DNA of 64,000 nt from Myxococcales bacterium (GTDB lineage Bacteria > Myxococcota_A > UBA796 > GCA-2862545), in NCBI GenBank assembly GCA_019634415.1, contig JAHQVJ010000178.1, positions 1 through 64,000 of the forward strand. The letters run 5' to 3'. Below, piece after piece: positions 34,046 to 44,000 of this stretch; the first letter of the stretch is position 1; each line of letters starts with the position of its first letter. A program made the position numbers and the translations under genes. The notes below the pieces were generated by a model that saw only the letters and a program-made list of their open reading frames with translations, was not told the origin of the DNA and did not search any database.

Positions 34046-34563
34046 GGCTGGTCATCGACAAGACCTGGGACGGAGCGCCCCTGCCCGAGGCAGAGCACGC
34101 CTGGCTCGAGCTGTCGCTCGAGGCGCAGCACCTGGTGATCCGCGTGGACGCTCCCTACGCGGGCGATCCGGCTCCGGAGGGCCCCGCGGGGCCCACGGAC
34201 GGCCTGTGGTCGTACGAGGTGGTGGAGCTGTTCGTGGTGGGGGCGGAGCAGCGGTATGCGGAGATCGAGCTGTCGCCCCACGGACACCACTGGGTGCTGC
34301 AGCTCGAGGGGATCCGCAACCCGGTGGTGAAGGGGATCGCCATCGAGCACACACCTCGGATCGAGGGGCGCCGGTGGCGTGCCACGGCGCGCGTTCCACG
34401 GAAGGTGCTGCCCGACGAGCCGCGCACCTGCAACGCGTTCCGAATCGTGGGTGTGCCACCGTCGCGGCGCTACCTGGCGTGCTTCCCCGTGCCCGGCGAC
34501 GGGCCGAACTTCCACCGCCTGGAGCACTTCGGGCCGTGGCCCGAGGGCCTCAGCGGCCCGTGA
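34042..34563 (+). CDS. UPF0462 (C4orf33-like) protein, 173 aa
   Basis: A small beta-sandwich resembling family 9 carbohydrate-binding modules. The signature is LWSYEVVELFVVGAEQRYAE, then IELSPHGHHWVLQLEG. No signal peptide. The ATG at 34042 overlaps the preceding stop as ATGA, which fixes the start. Its 3' end overlaps paaG by 14 nt tail-to-tail. Function in bacteria is unknown; coupling to the lipoprotein gene is the only clue. Confidence 0.8.
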   Translation: MRLVIDKTWDGAPLPEAEHAWLELSLEAQHLVIRVDAPYAGDPAPEGPAGPTDGLWSYEVVELFVVGAEQRYAEIELSPHGHHWVLQLEGIRNPVVKGIAIEHTPRIEGRRWRATARVPRKVLPDEPRTCNAFRIVGVPPSRRYLACFPVPGDGPNFHRLEHFGPWPEGLSGP

Positions 34564-35365
34564 ACTGGGGCTTGCGCTTCTCGAGGAAGGCCGCCACCCC
34601 CTCGCGGAAGTCGTCCGTCTCGCCGGCCAGGCGCTGTCGATCTCGCTCTAGGATCAGCTGCTCTTCGAAGGTGTTGCCGCACGAGGCGTCCAGCGCCCGC
34701 TTGGTGTGCGCCAGGCCGGCCGTGGGCATGTCGGCCAGCTTCTGGGCGAGCCCCCGTGCGTGATCGGCGAGCGCCTCGTCGTCCACCACCTCCCAGATCA
34801 TGCCCCAGGAGCAGGCCTGCTCGGCCGTCACCGGCACGCCCAGCAGCATGAGGGCGCGCGCCCGCGCCTCGCCCACCAGGCGGGGCAGGGTGTGGGTGCC
34901 GCCCGTGTCGGGCACCACGCCGAGGCGATTGAAGGGCTGCACGAACTTCGCCGAGCGGGCCGCGACCACGATGTCGAAGAGCAGCGCCAGGTTCGCGCCG
35001 GCCCCCGCGGCCACGCCGTTGACCGCGGCCACCGTGGGCACCGCCATGCCGCGGATCCGCCGCGCCAGCGGGTTGTAGTGGCGCTCGATGGGCGCCGACA
35101 GGTCGCTGCCGGGGGCGAGCGGGAACTGGGGATCCCCCAGATCCTGACCCGCGCAGAAGCCGCGACCGGCGCCGGTGAGCACCACCGCGCGAACCGGTGC
35201 CTCGGCGCGGCTGCACGCCTCGTCGATCTCGTCCAGGGCCCGGCTGAGCTGGGTGAGCATGGGGCCGTCGAAGCTGTTGAGCTTGTCGGGCCGGTTCAGC
35301 GTGATCGTGGCCACCGCCGCGCGCTCGTGGCGGGCCTCGATCTCGAGCAGGATGGACTGGCTCAT
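34550..35365 (-). CDS. paaG: Ring-1,2-epoxyphenylacetyl-CoA isomerase, 271 aa
   Basis: PaaG, a crotonase-fold enzyme, converts the phenylacetyl-CoA epoxide to the oxepin form before ring hydrolysis. Motifs match PaaG rather than generic hydratases: GAGRGFCAGQDLGD (oxyanion hole), VNGVAAGAGANLALLFDIV, KFVQPFNRLGVVPDTGGT, EQACSWGMIWEVVDD and the terminal KRKPQFTG. The ATG at 35365 starts MSQSILLEIEA. It is the promoter-distal gene of the paa operon, 19 nt after paaE. The beta-oxidation partners PaaF, PaaH and PaaJ are not in the window. Confidence 0.94.
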   Translation of the reverse strand: MSQSILLEIEARHERAAVATITLNRPDKLNSFDGPMLTQLSRALDEIDEACSRAEAPVRAVVLTGAGRGFCAGQDLGDPQFPLAPGSDLSAPIERHYNPLARRIRGMAVPTVAAVNGVAAGAGANLALLFDIVVAARSAKFVQPFNRLGVVPDTGGTHTLPRLVGEARARALMLLGVPVTAEQACSWGMIWEVVDDEALADHARGLAQKLADMPTAGLAHTKRALDASCGNTFEEQLILERDRQRLAGETDDFREGVAAFLEKRKPQFTGR

Positions 35366-35384
35366 GGGACTCCTAAGCGCCGCC

Positions 35385-36455
35385 CTAGGTTTGATCGAAG
35401 TCGACCTCGACGTGGGACGTCTCGGGCTGGGCTTGGCACGACAGAGCGTAGCCGGCCTCGACCTCCCAGGGGGCCAGCGCGTGGTTGACGGCCATGGAGA
35501 CGGAGCCCTTGACCACCCGCGCCCGGCAGGTGGCGCACACGCCGCCGCGGCAGGCGAAGGGCAGCTCCTGCCCGGCACGCAGGGCGGCGTCGAGCACGGT
35601 CTCCCCGGGGCGGCCGTGCACGGTGGAGCGCACGCCGTCCAGCGTGATGTCCGCCGTGAAGGCCGCCGCGCTCCGCTCCGGGGCCGGACTCCGGGGCGTC
35701 GGGAGCGCTCCGGGGGCGCCGAAGCGCTCGAAGCGGATGGCGGCCTCGGGCACGCCTGCGGACAGAAGCTCCGCCAGGGTGGTGTCGATCATCGAGTCGG
35801 GCCCGCAGATCCAGGCCATGTCGATCTGGCGGGCGGGCAGCACCGTGCGGAGCACCCGCTGCACACAGGCCGCGTCGAGGCGACCGTCGAGCAGGGCCGT
35901 GGAGCGCTGCTGCCGGCTCAAGACGTGGTGGATGGCCAGCCGAGCCATGTGCTGGTCCTTGAGGTCCGCCAGCGCGTCGCGGAACATGGTGGAGGCCATG
36001 GTGCGGTTGCCGTACAGCAGCGTGAACCGGCTGTGGGGCTCGTGCACCAGCAGCGACCGGAGCAGCGACAGGACGGGAGTGATGCCGCTGCCGGCGGCGA
36101 AGGCCACGTGGTGGCGGGCGGCCGCCGGCTCCGGCGGCACCGTGAAGCGTCCGGCTGGCGGCAGCACCGCCAGCACCTGGCCGGCCTCGAGCTGCTGGTT
36201 GGCGAAGGTGGAGAAGCGGCCGCCCGGTACGTGGCGGATGGCCACGCGCAGCTCGTCGTCCTCGGGGATGCTGCAGACGGAGTAGCTGCGGCGCACGTCC
36301 TCGCCCTGCACCATGGCGCGCAGCGTGAGGTGCTGGCCGGGCTCGAAGGCGAACGCGGAGCGCAGCGGCGGGGGCACCGTGAGCGCCACCGACACAGCGT
36401 CGTCGGTGAGCGGCTGCACCTCGGCGACGCGGAGTGCGTGGAAGCGATGGGTCAC
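35385..36455 (-). CDS. paaE: Phenylacetyl-CoA epoxidase reductase subunit, 356 aa
   Basis: PaaE passes electrons from NADPH via FAD and a [2Fe-2S] cluster to the PaaAC oxygenase. FAD domain: RRSYSVCS. NAD(P)-binding: AAGSGITPVLSLLRS and WICGPDSMI. Plant-type ferredoxin at the C-terminus: CRGGVCATCRARV followed by the fourth Cys in YALSCQA. The GTG at 36455 overlaps the paaD stop as GTGA; a GTG two codons earlier is also possible. Length and domain order are normal for PaaE. Confidence 0.95.
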   Translation of the reverse strand: MTHRFHALRVAEVQPLTDDAVSVALTVPPPLRSAFAFEPGQHLTLRAMVQGEDVRRSYSVCSIPEDDELRVAIRHVPGGRFSTFANQQLEAGQVLAVLPPAGRFTVPPEPAAARHHVAFAAGSGITPVLSLLRSLLVHEPHSRFTLLYGNRTMASTMFRDALADLKDQHMARLAIHHVLSRQQRSTALLDGRLDAACVQRVLRTVLPARQIDMAWICGPDSMIDTTLAELLSAGVPEAAIRFERFGAPGALPTPRSPAPERSAAAFTADITLDGVRSTVHGRPGETVLDAALRAGQELPFACRGGVCATCRARVVKGSVSMAVNHALAPWEVEAGYALSCQAQPETSHVEVDFDQT

Positions 36456-36943
36456 AGGCACTTGAAGTGCTCGAAGGGCTCGAGGCAGGCATCGCAGGCG
36501 TACAGTGCCTTGCAGGCCGACGACCCGAACTCGCTCACGCGGTGGGTGTGCGAGCTGTCGCAGCGCGGACAGTCCACCTGGGGCTCGTCGAACAGCCCGC
36601 TCGGTCGCGTGGTGGGCGGGGCGATGCCGTGGGCGCGCAGGGCCTCGCGTGCTGCGTGAGTCATCCAGTCGGTGGTCCAGGGCGGCGACAGCACCTGGGT
36701 GATCCGCACCGAGGCGAAGCCTGCCTGGCGCAGGGCGCGTGCGGCGTCTTGCTCGATGGCGGACTGGGCCGGGCAGCCGCTGTAGGTGGGGGTCAGCGCC
36801 ACCATCACCGCGCCGTCGGCGTCGATCCGCACGTCGCGTACCATGCCGAGGTCCACGATGGAGACCACGGGTAGCTCGGGGTCCAGCACACGGGCCAGCG
36901 CCCGTCGAGCGGCGGCCATCGACTCACCAGGAAGCGCCAACAT
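36452..36943 (-). CDS. paaD: Phenylacetyl-CoA epoxidase accessory protein PaaD, 163 aa
   Basis: PaaD is a MIP18/SufT-like protein needed for maturation of the epoxidase, probably for iron-sulfur assembly on PaaE. Seen are VLDPELPVVSIVDLGMVRDV, LTPTYSGCPAQ with the conserved Cys, and a C-terminal zinc-ribbon-like set CPRCDSSHTHR...CKALYACDACLEPF. The ATG at 36943 lies 20 nt inside paaC. Length is typical of the family. Confidence 0.94.
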   Translation of the reverse strand: MLALPGESMAAARRALARVLDPELPVVSIVDLGMVRDVRIDADGAVMVALTPTYSGCPAQSAIEQDAARALRQAGFASVRITQVLSPPWTTDWMTHAAREALRAHGIAPPTTRPSGLFDEPQVDCPRCDSSHTHRVSEFGSSACKALYACDACLEPFEHFKCL

Positions 36944-37712
36944 AGGTCCTCTGTAGGTGTTGCATCTCGGCCAGCAGGTAGCCGAGGTGCTCGGTGTGTT
37001 CTCCCTGCTTGCCCCCCGTCTGCATCCAGCCGTCGGCGGGTCGCTGCAGGGTGGCCTCGGCGAGCACGGCGTCCACCGAGGCGTCGAAGGCGGCCTTCAG
37101 CGCGCTCGGATCGGGGCCGATGCCGGCGGCGGCGATCCGCTCGTCGACGTCGTCTGGCGTGAACAGCTCGCCGGTGAAGCGCCACAGCGCGTCGATGGCC
37201 TGCTGCATGCGGTGGTGGCTGTGGTCGGTGCCGTCGCCCAGGCGGATCACCCACTGGGCCGAGTGGCGGTGGTGGTAGGTGGCTTCCTTGTGGGCCTTGG
37301 CGGCGATGGCGGCGATCTCGTCGTCGCTGCTGGTCACGAGGTGCTGCAGCAGCTGCACGTGCCACGTGTCGAACAGCCACTGCCGTGCGATGGTCACGCC
37401 GAAGTCGCCGCCGCGTCCGCTCGGTCCCCCGCGGGTGGGGCCGTTGGGCTGCTCCACCAGCAACACGTTGCGAAACGCGGTGCCGTCGCGGAGGAACGCC
37501 AGATCGTCCTCGGTGCGACCCTGCCCCTCCACCGTGCCCGCGCGGGTCAGCCACCAGCGCGCCTGGCCGATCAGATCCAGGGCGACGTTGGACAGCGCGA
37601 TGTCCTCCTCGAGCACGGGGCCATGGCCCACCCACTCGGACAGCCGCTGACCCCCGACGAGCGTGTTGTCGCCCAGGCGGAGGAGGTACTCGACGTGGTC
37701 GTGGGTGGTCAC
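36924..37712 (-). CDS. paaC: Phenylacetyl-CoA epoxidase structural subunit PaaC, 262 aa
   Basis: PaaC is the non-catalytic partner of PaaA in the epoxidase core and has a degenerate ferritin-like fold. Motifs include YLLRLGDNTLVGGQRLSEW, VALDLIGQARWWL, AHKEATYHHRHSAQWVIRLG and EHTEHLGYLLAEMQHLQR. The GTG start at 37712 overlaps the paaB stop as GTGA. Longer reading would be out of character. Length is the usual one. Confidence 0.95.
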   Translation of the reverse strand: MTTHDHVEYLLRLGDNTLVGGQRLSEWVGHGPVLEEDIALSNVALDLIGQARWWLTRAGTVEGQGRTEDDLAFLRDGTAFRNVLLVEQPNGPTRGGPSGRGGDFGVTIARQWLFDTWHVQLLQHLVTSSDDEIAAIAAKAHKEATYHHRHSAQWVIRLGDGTDHSHHRMQQAIDALWRFTGELFTPDDVDERIAAAGIGPDPSALKAAFDASVDAVLAEATLQRPADGWMQTGGKQGEHTEHLGYLLAEMQHLQRTYVGASW

Positions 37713-37998
37713 AGGTTGTCCACCTCGTCGGGCACCTCGTAGAAGGTGGGGTGCCGGTAGGCCTTGTGGGCGGCGGGCTCGAACAAGCTCTCGCGATCGG
37801 CCGGATCCGATGCGGCGATGTCGGAGGAGCGCACCACCCACAGGCTCACCCCCTCGCTGCGGCGGGTGTACACGTCGCGGGCCATGCACAGCGCGTGTTC
37901 GGGGTCGGTGGCGTGCAGGCTGCCCACGTGCACGTGCGACAGCCCCGTGCGCGCCCGCACGAACACCTCGAACAGCGGCCAGGCGTCGGTGCGCTCCG

Positions 37999-38002
<4 letters not shown>
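37709..38002 (-). CDS. paaB: Phenylacetyl-CoA epoxidase subunit PaaB, 97 aa
   Basis: PaaB stabilises the epoxidase complex and bridges PaaAC dimers. The sequence WPLFEVFVRARTGLSHVHVG, ALCMARDVYTRRSEGVSLWV and the C-terminal YRHPTFYEVPDEVDNL is diagnostic. The GTG at 38002 overlaps the paaA stop as GTGA and the stop overlaps the paaC GTG in the same way, so the three subunits are translationally coupled in equal register. Confidence 0.96.
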
Positions 38003-38941
<939 letters not shown>

Positions 38942-38949
<8 letters not shown>

Positions 38950-40975
38950 CGCGCGCCACCAAGGTGAGGATGGTGTAGGTCGCCACGAGGGCCTCGTCCT
39001 GGTTCTCGACGTCCACGTGCCACTCCACCACCCCCTGCGGCCGCTCGTCGGGTCGGGGTGCCTTGGCGATGCGCCGCTTGCAGGTCAGCTTCGCCCGGAT
39101 GGTGTCGCCCGGGTACACGGGCTGCACGAAGCGCAGGTTCTCGAGCCCGTAGTTCGCCAGCACCGGTCCCACTCCGGGGTCCACGAACAGCCCCGCCGCC
39201 GCCGACAGCACGAAGTAGCCATGCGCCACGCGGCGCTCGAAGATCGACTCGCGCGCCGCGACGTCGTCCATGTGCGCATAGAAGAAGTCGCCGCTGATCC
39301 CCGCGAAGTTGGTGACGTCGGCCTCGGTCACGGTGCGACGGTGGGTGGTCAGCGTGTCTCCGACGGCGATCTCGTCGAAGGTCATGCGGAAGGGGTGCTT
39401 GGGGGCCTCGTGTCGCGCAGCCCCCGGCAGCCAGGTGCGCGCCACGCTCGTGAGGGTGGTGGGGCTGCCTTGCACGGCGGTGCGCTGCATGTACAGCGAC
39501 AAGCCGCGCATGCCGCCCATCTCCTCGCCTCCTCCCGCGCGGCCGGGGCCTCCGTGCACCAGGTGGGGCATGGGGGAGCCGTGGCCCGTGGAGTCGGCCT
39601 GGCTGTCGGCGTTCAGGAACATCAAGCGCCCGTGGTAGGCCGCGGTCTGCAGCACGGCTTGTCGCGCCACGGCGTCGTCGTCGGTCATCACGCTGCCCAC
39701 CAGGCTTCCGCGCCCCATGCGGATCAGCTCCCAGGCCGTGTCGAGGTCGTCATAGGGCAGCAGGGTGTTCACCGGGCCGAAGGCCTCCACCTCGTGCACG
39801 GTGCGGTGGTTCAGCGGATCGTCGGCGCGGAGGAGGGTGAAGGGGAAGAAGGCGCCGCGCTCCGGATCTGCGTCGACGAGCTGCCCGTAGCTGCCGTAGA
39901 GCACCGTGTTCTCGGCCGCCAGCGCGTCCACCGCCCGCTGTACCTCCGCTCGCTGGTCCAGCCCCACCAGGGGCCCCATCTTCACGCCCTGTGCACCCGG
40001 GCGACCGACGGGGGTGGCCTCGAAGACGGCCTTCAGGGCATCCGCCACCTCGTCGAGGCGTGTGCGTGGCACCAGCGTGCGTCGGATGGCCGTGCAGCGC
40101 TGCCCCGTCTTGATCCGCATCTCGTTCGACACCTCGCGGACGAAGGCGTCGAAGGTGGCCGAGCCGGGCTGCACGTCTGGCCCCAGCATCGAGAAGTTCA
40201 GGGAGTCCGCCTCCATGTTGAAGCGCACGCCGTGCTCCGCCAGGCCCGGGTGGGCCTTCAGCTTCCGACCCGTGACGGCCGAGCCCGTGAACGTGACCAC
40301 GTCTTGGTCGCGCAGGTGATCGAACAGATCCCCCACGCCGCCGCAGACGAGCTGCAAGGCACCCGGGGGCAGCACGCCAGCGTCCAGCATGATCTCGACG
40401 GCCTTGGCCGTGACGTGGCTCGTCGCCGAGGCGGGCTTGACCACCGCCGGCATGCCGGCCAGCCAGGTGCAGGCCAGCTTCTCCGTCATGCCCCAGACGG
40501 GGAAGTTGAAGGCGTTGATGTGCACCGCCACGCCCTGCCGGGACACCTGCACGTGGTGGCCCGCGAAGGCCCCGCTCTTGCTCAGGCGCTCGAGGTCACC
40601 GTCGAGTAGCAGCAGATCGTCGGGCAGCTCTCGCCGCCCCTTGCTCGCGTAGACGAACAGGGCGCCGAAGCCTCCGTCCACGTCCACCCAGGCGTCGGTC
40701 TTGGTGGCGCCCGTGGTGAAGCTCGCCTCGTACAGCTCCTGCTTGCGGTCCGACAGCGCCTTCGCCACACCTTTGAGCATGGCTGCGCGCTGATGGAAGG
40801 TCATGCCACGCAGCGTGGGTCCACCCACCCGTCGGGCGTGGGCCAGCATTCTGGCGAAGTCCAAGCCCGTACTGCTCACCGTGGCGACCAGCTCGCCGCT
40901 CGTCGCGTCGTGTACGGGGCGCCCCTCGTCGCTCGATGTGTGCCAGGCGTCGGTTGCGTAGCTGCGAACGCGCAT
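38942..40975 (-). CDS. paaZ: Bifunctional oxepin-CoA hydrolase / 3-oxo-5,6-dehydrosuberyl-CoA semialdehyde dehydrogenase, 677 aa
   Basis: PaaZ opens the oxepin ring and oxidises the resulting aldehyde. The N-terminal aldehyde dehydrogenase domain (about 1-515) has NFPVWGMTEKLACTWLAGMP, GSAVTGRKLKAH and the nucleophile Cys in GQRCTAIRRT. The C-terminal MaoC-like R-hydratase domain (about 525-677) has FAGISGDFFYAHMDDVAA and RVAHGYFVLSAAAGL. Both domains are complete, so this is the fused form. It starts 18 nt after the paaK stop. Confidence 0.96.
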
Positions 40976-40993
40976 GCGCTCCCTCCTGTGGGA

Positions 40994-42292
40994 TCAGTCT
41001 GTGGGGCGGCGGTCGAGCACCCGAACGGCCTTGCCGGTGGACCGGTCCAGGGCATCGGGAGCCTCCACCACCACCTGGGCGGTGATGCCCACGTTGTCCT
41101 TGAGGCTGCGGGCCAGCTGCTGGCCCAGCTCGGAGGGGGCTGTCGCCGTGCGGGCCTCGACCCGCACCGTGAGGATGTCGAGGCGATCGGGTCGGTCCAC
41201 CTCGAGCACGTAGTGCGGTGCCAGGGCCGGCTGGGCGAGGATCAGCTCCTCGATCTGGCTCGGGAAGACGTTGACGCCACGGATGATCAGCATGTCGTCG
41301 GACCGACCCGTGACCTTCTCCATGCGACGCATGGTCCGCGCGGTTCCGGGGAGAAGACGCGTGAGATCCCGGGTGCGGTAGCGAACGATGGGCATCGCCT
41401 CCTTCGTGAGGGAGGTGAACACCAGCTCGCCCATCTCCCCGTCGGGCAGGACCTCTCCCGTCTGCGGGTCGATCACCTCGGGGTAGAAGTGGTCTTCCCA
41501 GATGTGAAGCCCGTCCTTGGTCTCCACGCACTCGTTCGACACGCCGGGCCCGATCACCTCGGACAGGCCGTAGATGTCGACGGCGTGCATGTCGAAGGCC
41601 TCCTCGATCTCTCGGCGAACCCCCGGGGTCCAGGGCTCGGCTCCGAAGATCCCCACCTTCAGCGAGGTGGATCGCGGATCGATGCCCCGCCGCCGGAACT
41701 CGTCGAGGATGGCGAGCATGTAGGAGGGGGTGACGGTGATGACGTCGGGCTGGAAGTCCTGGATGAGGCGGACCTGTCGAGGCGTCATGCCACCGGAGAC
41801 GGGCACGACGGTGCAGCCCAGGCGCTCCGCCCCGTAGTGCACCCCCAAGCCGCCGGTGAACAGGCCGTAGCCGTAGGCCACGTGGACGACGTGACCCGGG
41901 CGCGCGCCCGCGGCGCGGAGGGAGCGAGCGACGACCTCGGCCCACATCTCCAGATCGGCGGCGGTGTAGCCCACCACCGTGGGCTTGCCGGTGGTGCCCG
42001 ACGACGCGTGCACTCGTGCCACCTGCTGTCGAGGCACGGCGAACATGCCGAAGGGGTAGTTCGCACGCAGGTCGTCCTTGTGGGTGAAGGGAAACCGCGC
42101 CAGGTCGTCGAGGTGGCGCAGCCCGCTGGGGTGCACGCCCGCCTCGTCGAAGCGACGCCGGTAGAACGGCACGTTGTCGTAGACGTTGTGCAGCGTGGCT
42201 CGCAGCCGCTCGAGCTGCACGGCCGCGATCTCGTCGCGCGAGGCGATCTCGATGGGATCGAGGGTGTGGCGAGGAGGCGTGAGGTCGACCAT
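40994..42292 (-). CDS. paaK: Phenylacetate-CoA ligase, 432 aa
   Basis: PaaK activates phenylacetate to phenylacetyl-CoA using ATP, the first step of the pathway. The adenylation P-loop is SSGTTGKPTVVGYT, with DIYGLSEVIGPGVSNEC and YRTRDLTRLL further on, and a C-terminal domain with RGVNVFPSQIEELI. Length is typical. As the first gene of paaKZABCDEG it probably sets operon expression from the region at 42293-42421. Confidence 0.97.
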   Translation of the reverse strand: MVDLTPPRHTLDPIEIASRDEIAAVQLERLRATLHNVYDNVPFYRRRFDEAGVHPSGLRHLDDLARFPFTHKDDLRANYPFGMFAVPRQQVARVHASSGTTGKPTVVGYTAADLEMWAEVVARSLRAAGARPGHVVHVAYGYGLFTGGLGVHYGAERLGCTVVPVSGGMTPRQVRLIQDFQPDVITVTPSYMLAILDEFRRRGIDPRSTSLKVGIFGAEPWTPGVRREIEEAFDMHAVDIYGLSEVIGPGVSNECVETKDGLHIWEDHFYPEVIDPQTGEVLPDGEMGELVFTSLTKEAMPIVRYRTRDLTRLLPGTARTMRRMEKVTGRSDDMLIIRGVNVFPSQIEELILAQPALAPHYVLEVDRPDRLDILTVRVEARTATAPSELGQQLARSLKDNVGITAQVVVEAPDALDRSTGKAVRVLDRRPTD

Positions 42293-42324
42293 GTCCGTCC
42301 CGGGATGCTCTCAATGTGTCACGG

Positions 42325-42342
42325 TTTGAATCAGATATCAAA
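42325..42342. promoter_or_regulatory. Candidate PaaX operator upstream of paaK
   Basis: An imperfect inverted repeat, TTTGA-8 nt-TCAAA, lies 33-50 nt upstream of the paaK start in an AT-rich pocket of otherwise GC-rich DNA. Read on the minus strand it contains TGATTC, the core I recall for PaaX binding sites in other bacteria. paaX itself is encoded 0.6 kb upstream. The PaaX-DNA contact is inferred. No convincing -35/-10 pair was found, so the promoter position is not called. Confidence 0.5.
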
Positions 42343-42421
42343 CTCAATTTGTAACGCATTGCCGCACACCCAGGCGACCGCGTGGGCGTGCGGATCAGCT
42401 GGCAGTAGGCCTCGAAGCTCG

Positions 42422-42790
42422 TCAGTAGCGGTCTGGCTGCCGAGCGGGCTCGGTCCCTCCGCTCAGCGAGACCGACACGCGCTGTCCGCTCCGCTCGAAC
42501 ATGGCGGTGCACGTCTCGCTGCCCTGGATGGCGCGGAGCAAGGCGACGTTGCCCTCGCGCACGTCCTCGCCACACAGCTCCACCAGCACGTCGTCCGGCT
42601 GAAGCGACTCGTGGAGGTTGTCGCTTCGCCAGACCAGGGGGGTGGTCCACACGAAGCAGGCGTCCTCTTCTCCTTGCTGGCACAGCTCGCGCCAGGGATC
42701 GACGACGCGGGAGACCCCTTCATTGGAGAAGGCCTCGATGCACCAGCGGCAGGCCGTGGCGTCCCCCAGCTCACAGGCCTGCTCCAGCAC
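42422..42790 (-). CDS. Small Cys-containing protein with PDZ-like C-terminus, possibly a frameshifted exported protein
   Basis: From GTG 42790 the frame gives 122 residues. The first half has Sel1-like spacing (LEQACELGDATACRWCIEAF, LCQQGEEDACFVW) and the second half reads like a PDZ domain (SLQPDDVLVELCGEDV, ERSGQRVSVSL). There is no ribosome binding site at 42790, but an ATG at 42848 with a good GGAG begins MIAVTMALGAAG in another frame, a signal-peptide-like sequence that soon hits TGA. A third frame bridges them with PDTDAC. This suggests an exported protein broken by indels. It lies between paaX and paaK, but a pathway role is not evident. Confidence 0.5.
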   Translation of the reverse strand: MLEQACELGDATACRWCIEAFSNEGVSRVVDPWRELCQQGEEDACFVWTTPLVWRSDNLHESLQPDDVLVELCGEDVREGNVALLRAIQGSETCTAMFERSGQRVSVSLSGGTEPARQPDRY

Positions 42791-42925
42791 TCGCAGGCGT
42801 CGGTGTCGGGATTCCTGCTGCGCCCAGCGCCATCGTGACTGCGATCATCGCTGTGCTCCGTCGACTTCGGTCGCGGGACCGAGGGTAGACGGTAGCAGGA
42901 GAGTCGACACACCCCGTGGGCGCCG

Positions 42926-43888
42926 TCAGCCCTGGTCGCGGACCTCCACACCCAGGTGGATCTTCGGCAACTCCGCCGAGCGGGGCAGGGGGCCGTCGGG
43001 CCCCTCCAGGTACTCGTCGAGCCAGGCCTCGGCGGGCTCGATGATGGCGTCGTAGATCGACGCCACCAGCGCTCTGGCCTCCGCACCCACCCATCGAGCA
43101 GGCAGCAGGGCAGGGGGCAGGCCAGGATCGCGCAGGAGCACGCGTCGGTAGTCGTGGATCAGCGCGACCCGGAGGGTGACGGCCTGCTCCGGCAGCACCT
43201 CGGCGTCGGTGGCGAGGACCTTGGCCAGCGGCTCGAAGCGCTGCAGCAGTCGCCCGTAGGACGCCTGCAGCTGGTCGAAGCTCCAGCAGGTGGCCACCAG
43301 ACGATCCAGTGCCGGGTGGCCGCTCTGCACCAAGGTCGCCGAGTACAGCGAGTTCGTCCCGTCGATCTCGATGGGGGAGGCCTCGGGGGGGAGCTGGGCT
43401 CGTGCGTCGTCGAGCACGGACTCGAGCGCACGCCGGTCGGGGTGGGGATGCAGGAAGACCTGCGGGCTCAAGGTGCCGAAGCCGATCCACCCCAGCGCGT
43501 TGCGGATGGCGCTTCGCGGCGGGAGGCCTCCGGGAAACAAGAGGATCGTCCATCGCCCGGACCAGGGCTCGCTGGGCCCGTAGATCCGCCGGGTGGCCTC
43601 GTCCAGTCGGCGCCTGCCCTGGTCCGTCAGGGCCACGAAGCTGCGACGGCCGTGGGGCTGACGTGACAGCCAGTCCTCGGCGCGCAGGCGCGAGGCGGCT
43701 GTGCGGACCTGGCCGTAGCTCACGTCGAAGGGCTCCAGCAGCCGGCCGATGCTGCCCAGCCACACCTCCTGGCTGCGCGGTGCCACGATGTCTCCGAACA
43801 CCGTGATGATGAGGGAGCCCGTTCGGATGGGTCGGCGGTTGCGCACGTCCGCGACGACGGGCTCGAGGAGCGGGGAAATGGCACCCAT
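42926..43888 (-). CDS. paaX: Phenylacetic acid degradation operon repressor PaaX, 320 aa
   Basis: PaaX is a GntR-like repressor whose ligand is phenylacetyl-CoA, relieving repression of the paa genes. The N-terminal wHTH covers SLIITVFGDIVAPRSQEVWL, YGQVRTAASRLRAEDWLSR and GRRSFVALTDQGRRRLDEA. The PaaX middle domain contains WSGRWTILLFPGGLPPRSAI and WIGFGTLSPQVFLHPHP. The ATG at 43888 is preferred over a TTG 36 nt earlier because GGAG precedes it. It probably acts at the inverted repeat ahead of paaK and may also repress the divergent TonB receptor promoter region. Confidence 0.93.
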   Translation of the reverse strand: MGAISPLLEPVVADVRNRRPIRTGSLIITVFGDIVAPRSQEVWLGSIGRLLEPFDVSYGQVRTAASRLRAEDWLSRQPHGRRSFVALTDQGRRRLDEATRRIYGPSEPWSGRWTILLFPGGLPPRSAIRNALGWIGFGTLSPQVFLHPHPDRRALESVLDDARAQLPPEASPIEIDGTNSLYSATLVQSGHPALDRLVATCWSFDQLQASYGRLLQRFEPLAKVLATDAEVLPEQAVTLRVALIHDYRRVLLRDPGLPPALLPARWVGAEARALVASIYDAIIEPAEAWLDEYLEGPDGPLPRSAELPKIHLGVEVRDQG

Positions 43889-44000
43889 GCGCTCCACTAA
43901 TCGGCTACCGACCCGTACGTGCAACGGATTTTGGCATCAGTGCTCGGCGAACCGTGACACGTGGTAGCCTGCCCGCCGCAGCACAGGGTGAAGACGCGCA
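43889..44000. promoter_or_regulatory. Divergent region between paaX and the TonB-dependent receptor
   Basis: This 112-nt gap must contain both promoters. A weak AGGG lies about 13 nt before the GTG of the receptor. No TGATTC/GAATCA pair, Fur-box-like repeat or riboswitch fold could be recognised. Confidence 0.35.

Noticed and set aside
42463..43086. An open frame overlapping paaX and the small PDZ-like gene
   Set aside because: It overlaps the well-supported paaX 3' end in another frame and its translation is low-complexity apart from the short PDTDAC bridge.
43930..44000. A possible cobalamin riboswitch ahead of the TonB receptor (a CTGCCCGCCGCAGC stretch looked like a B12-box part)
   Set aside because: The gap is only 112 nt, the full B12-box and conserved stems are absent and the match is short and GC-rich enough to be chance.
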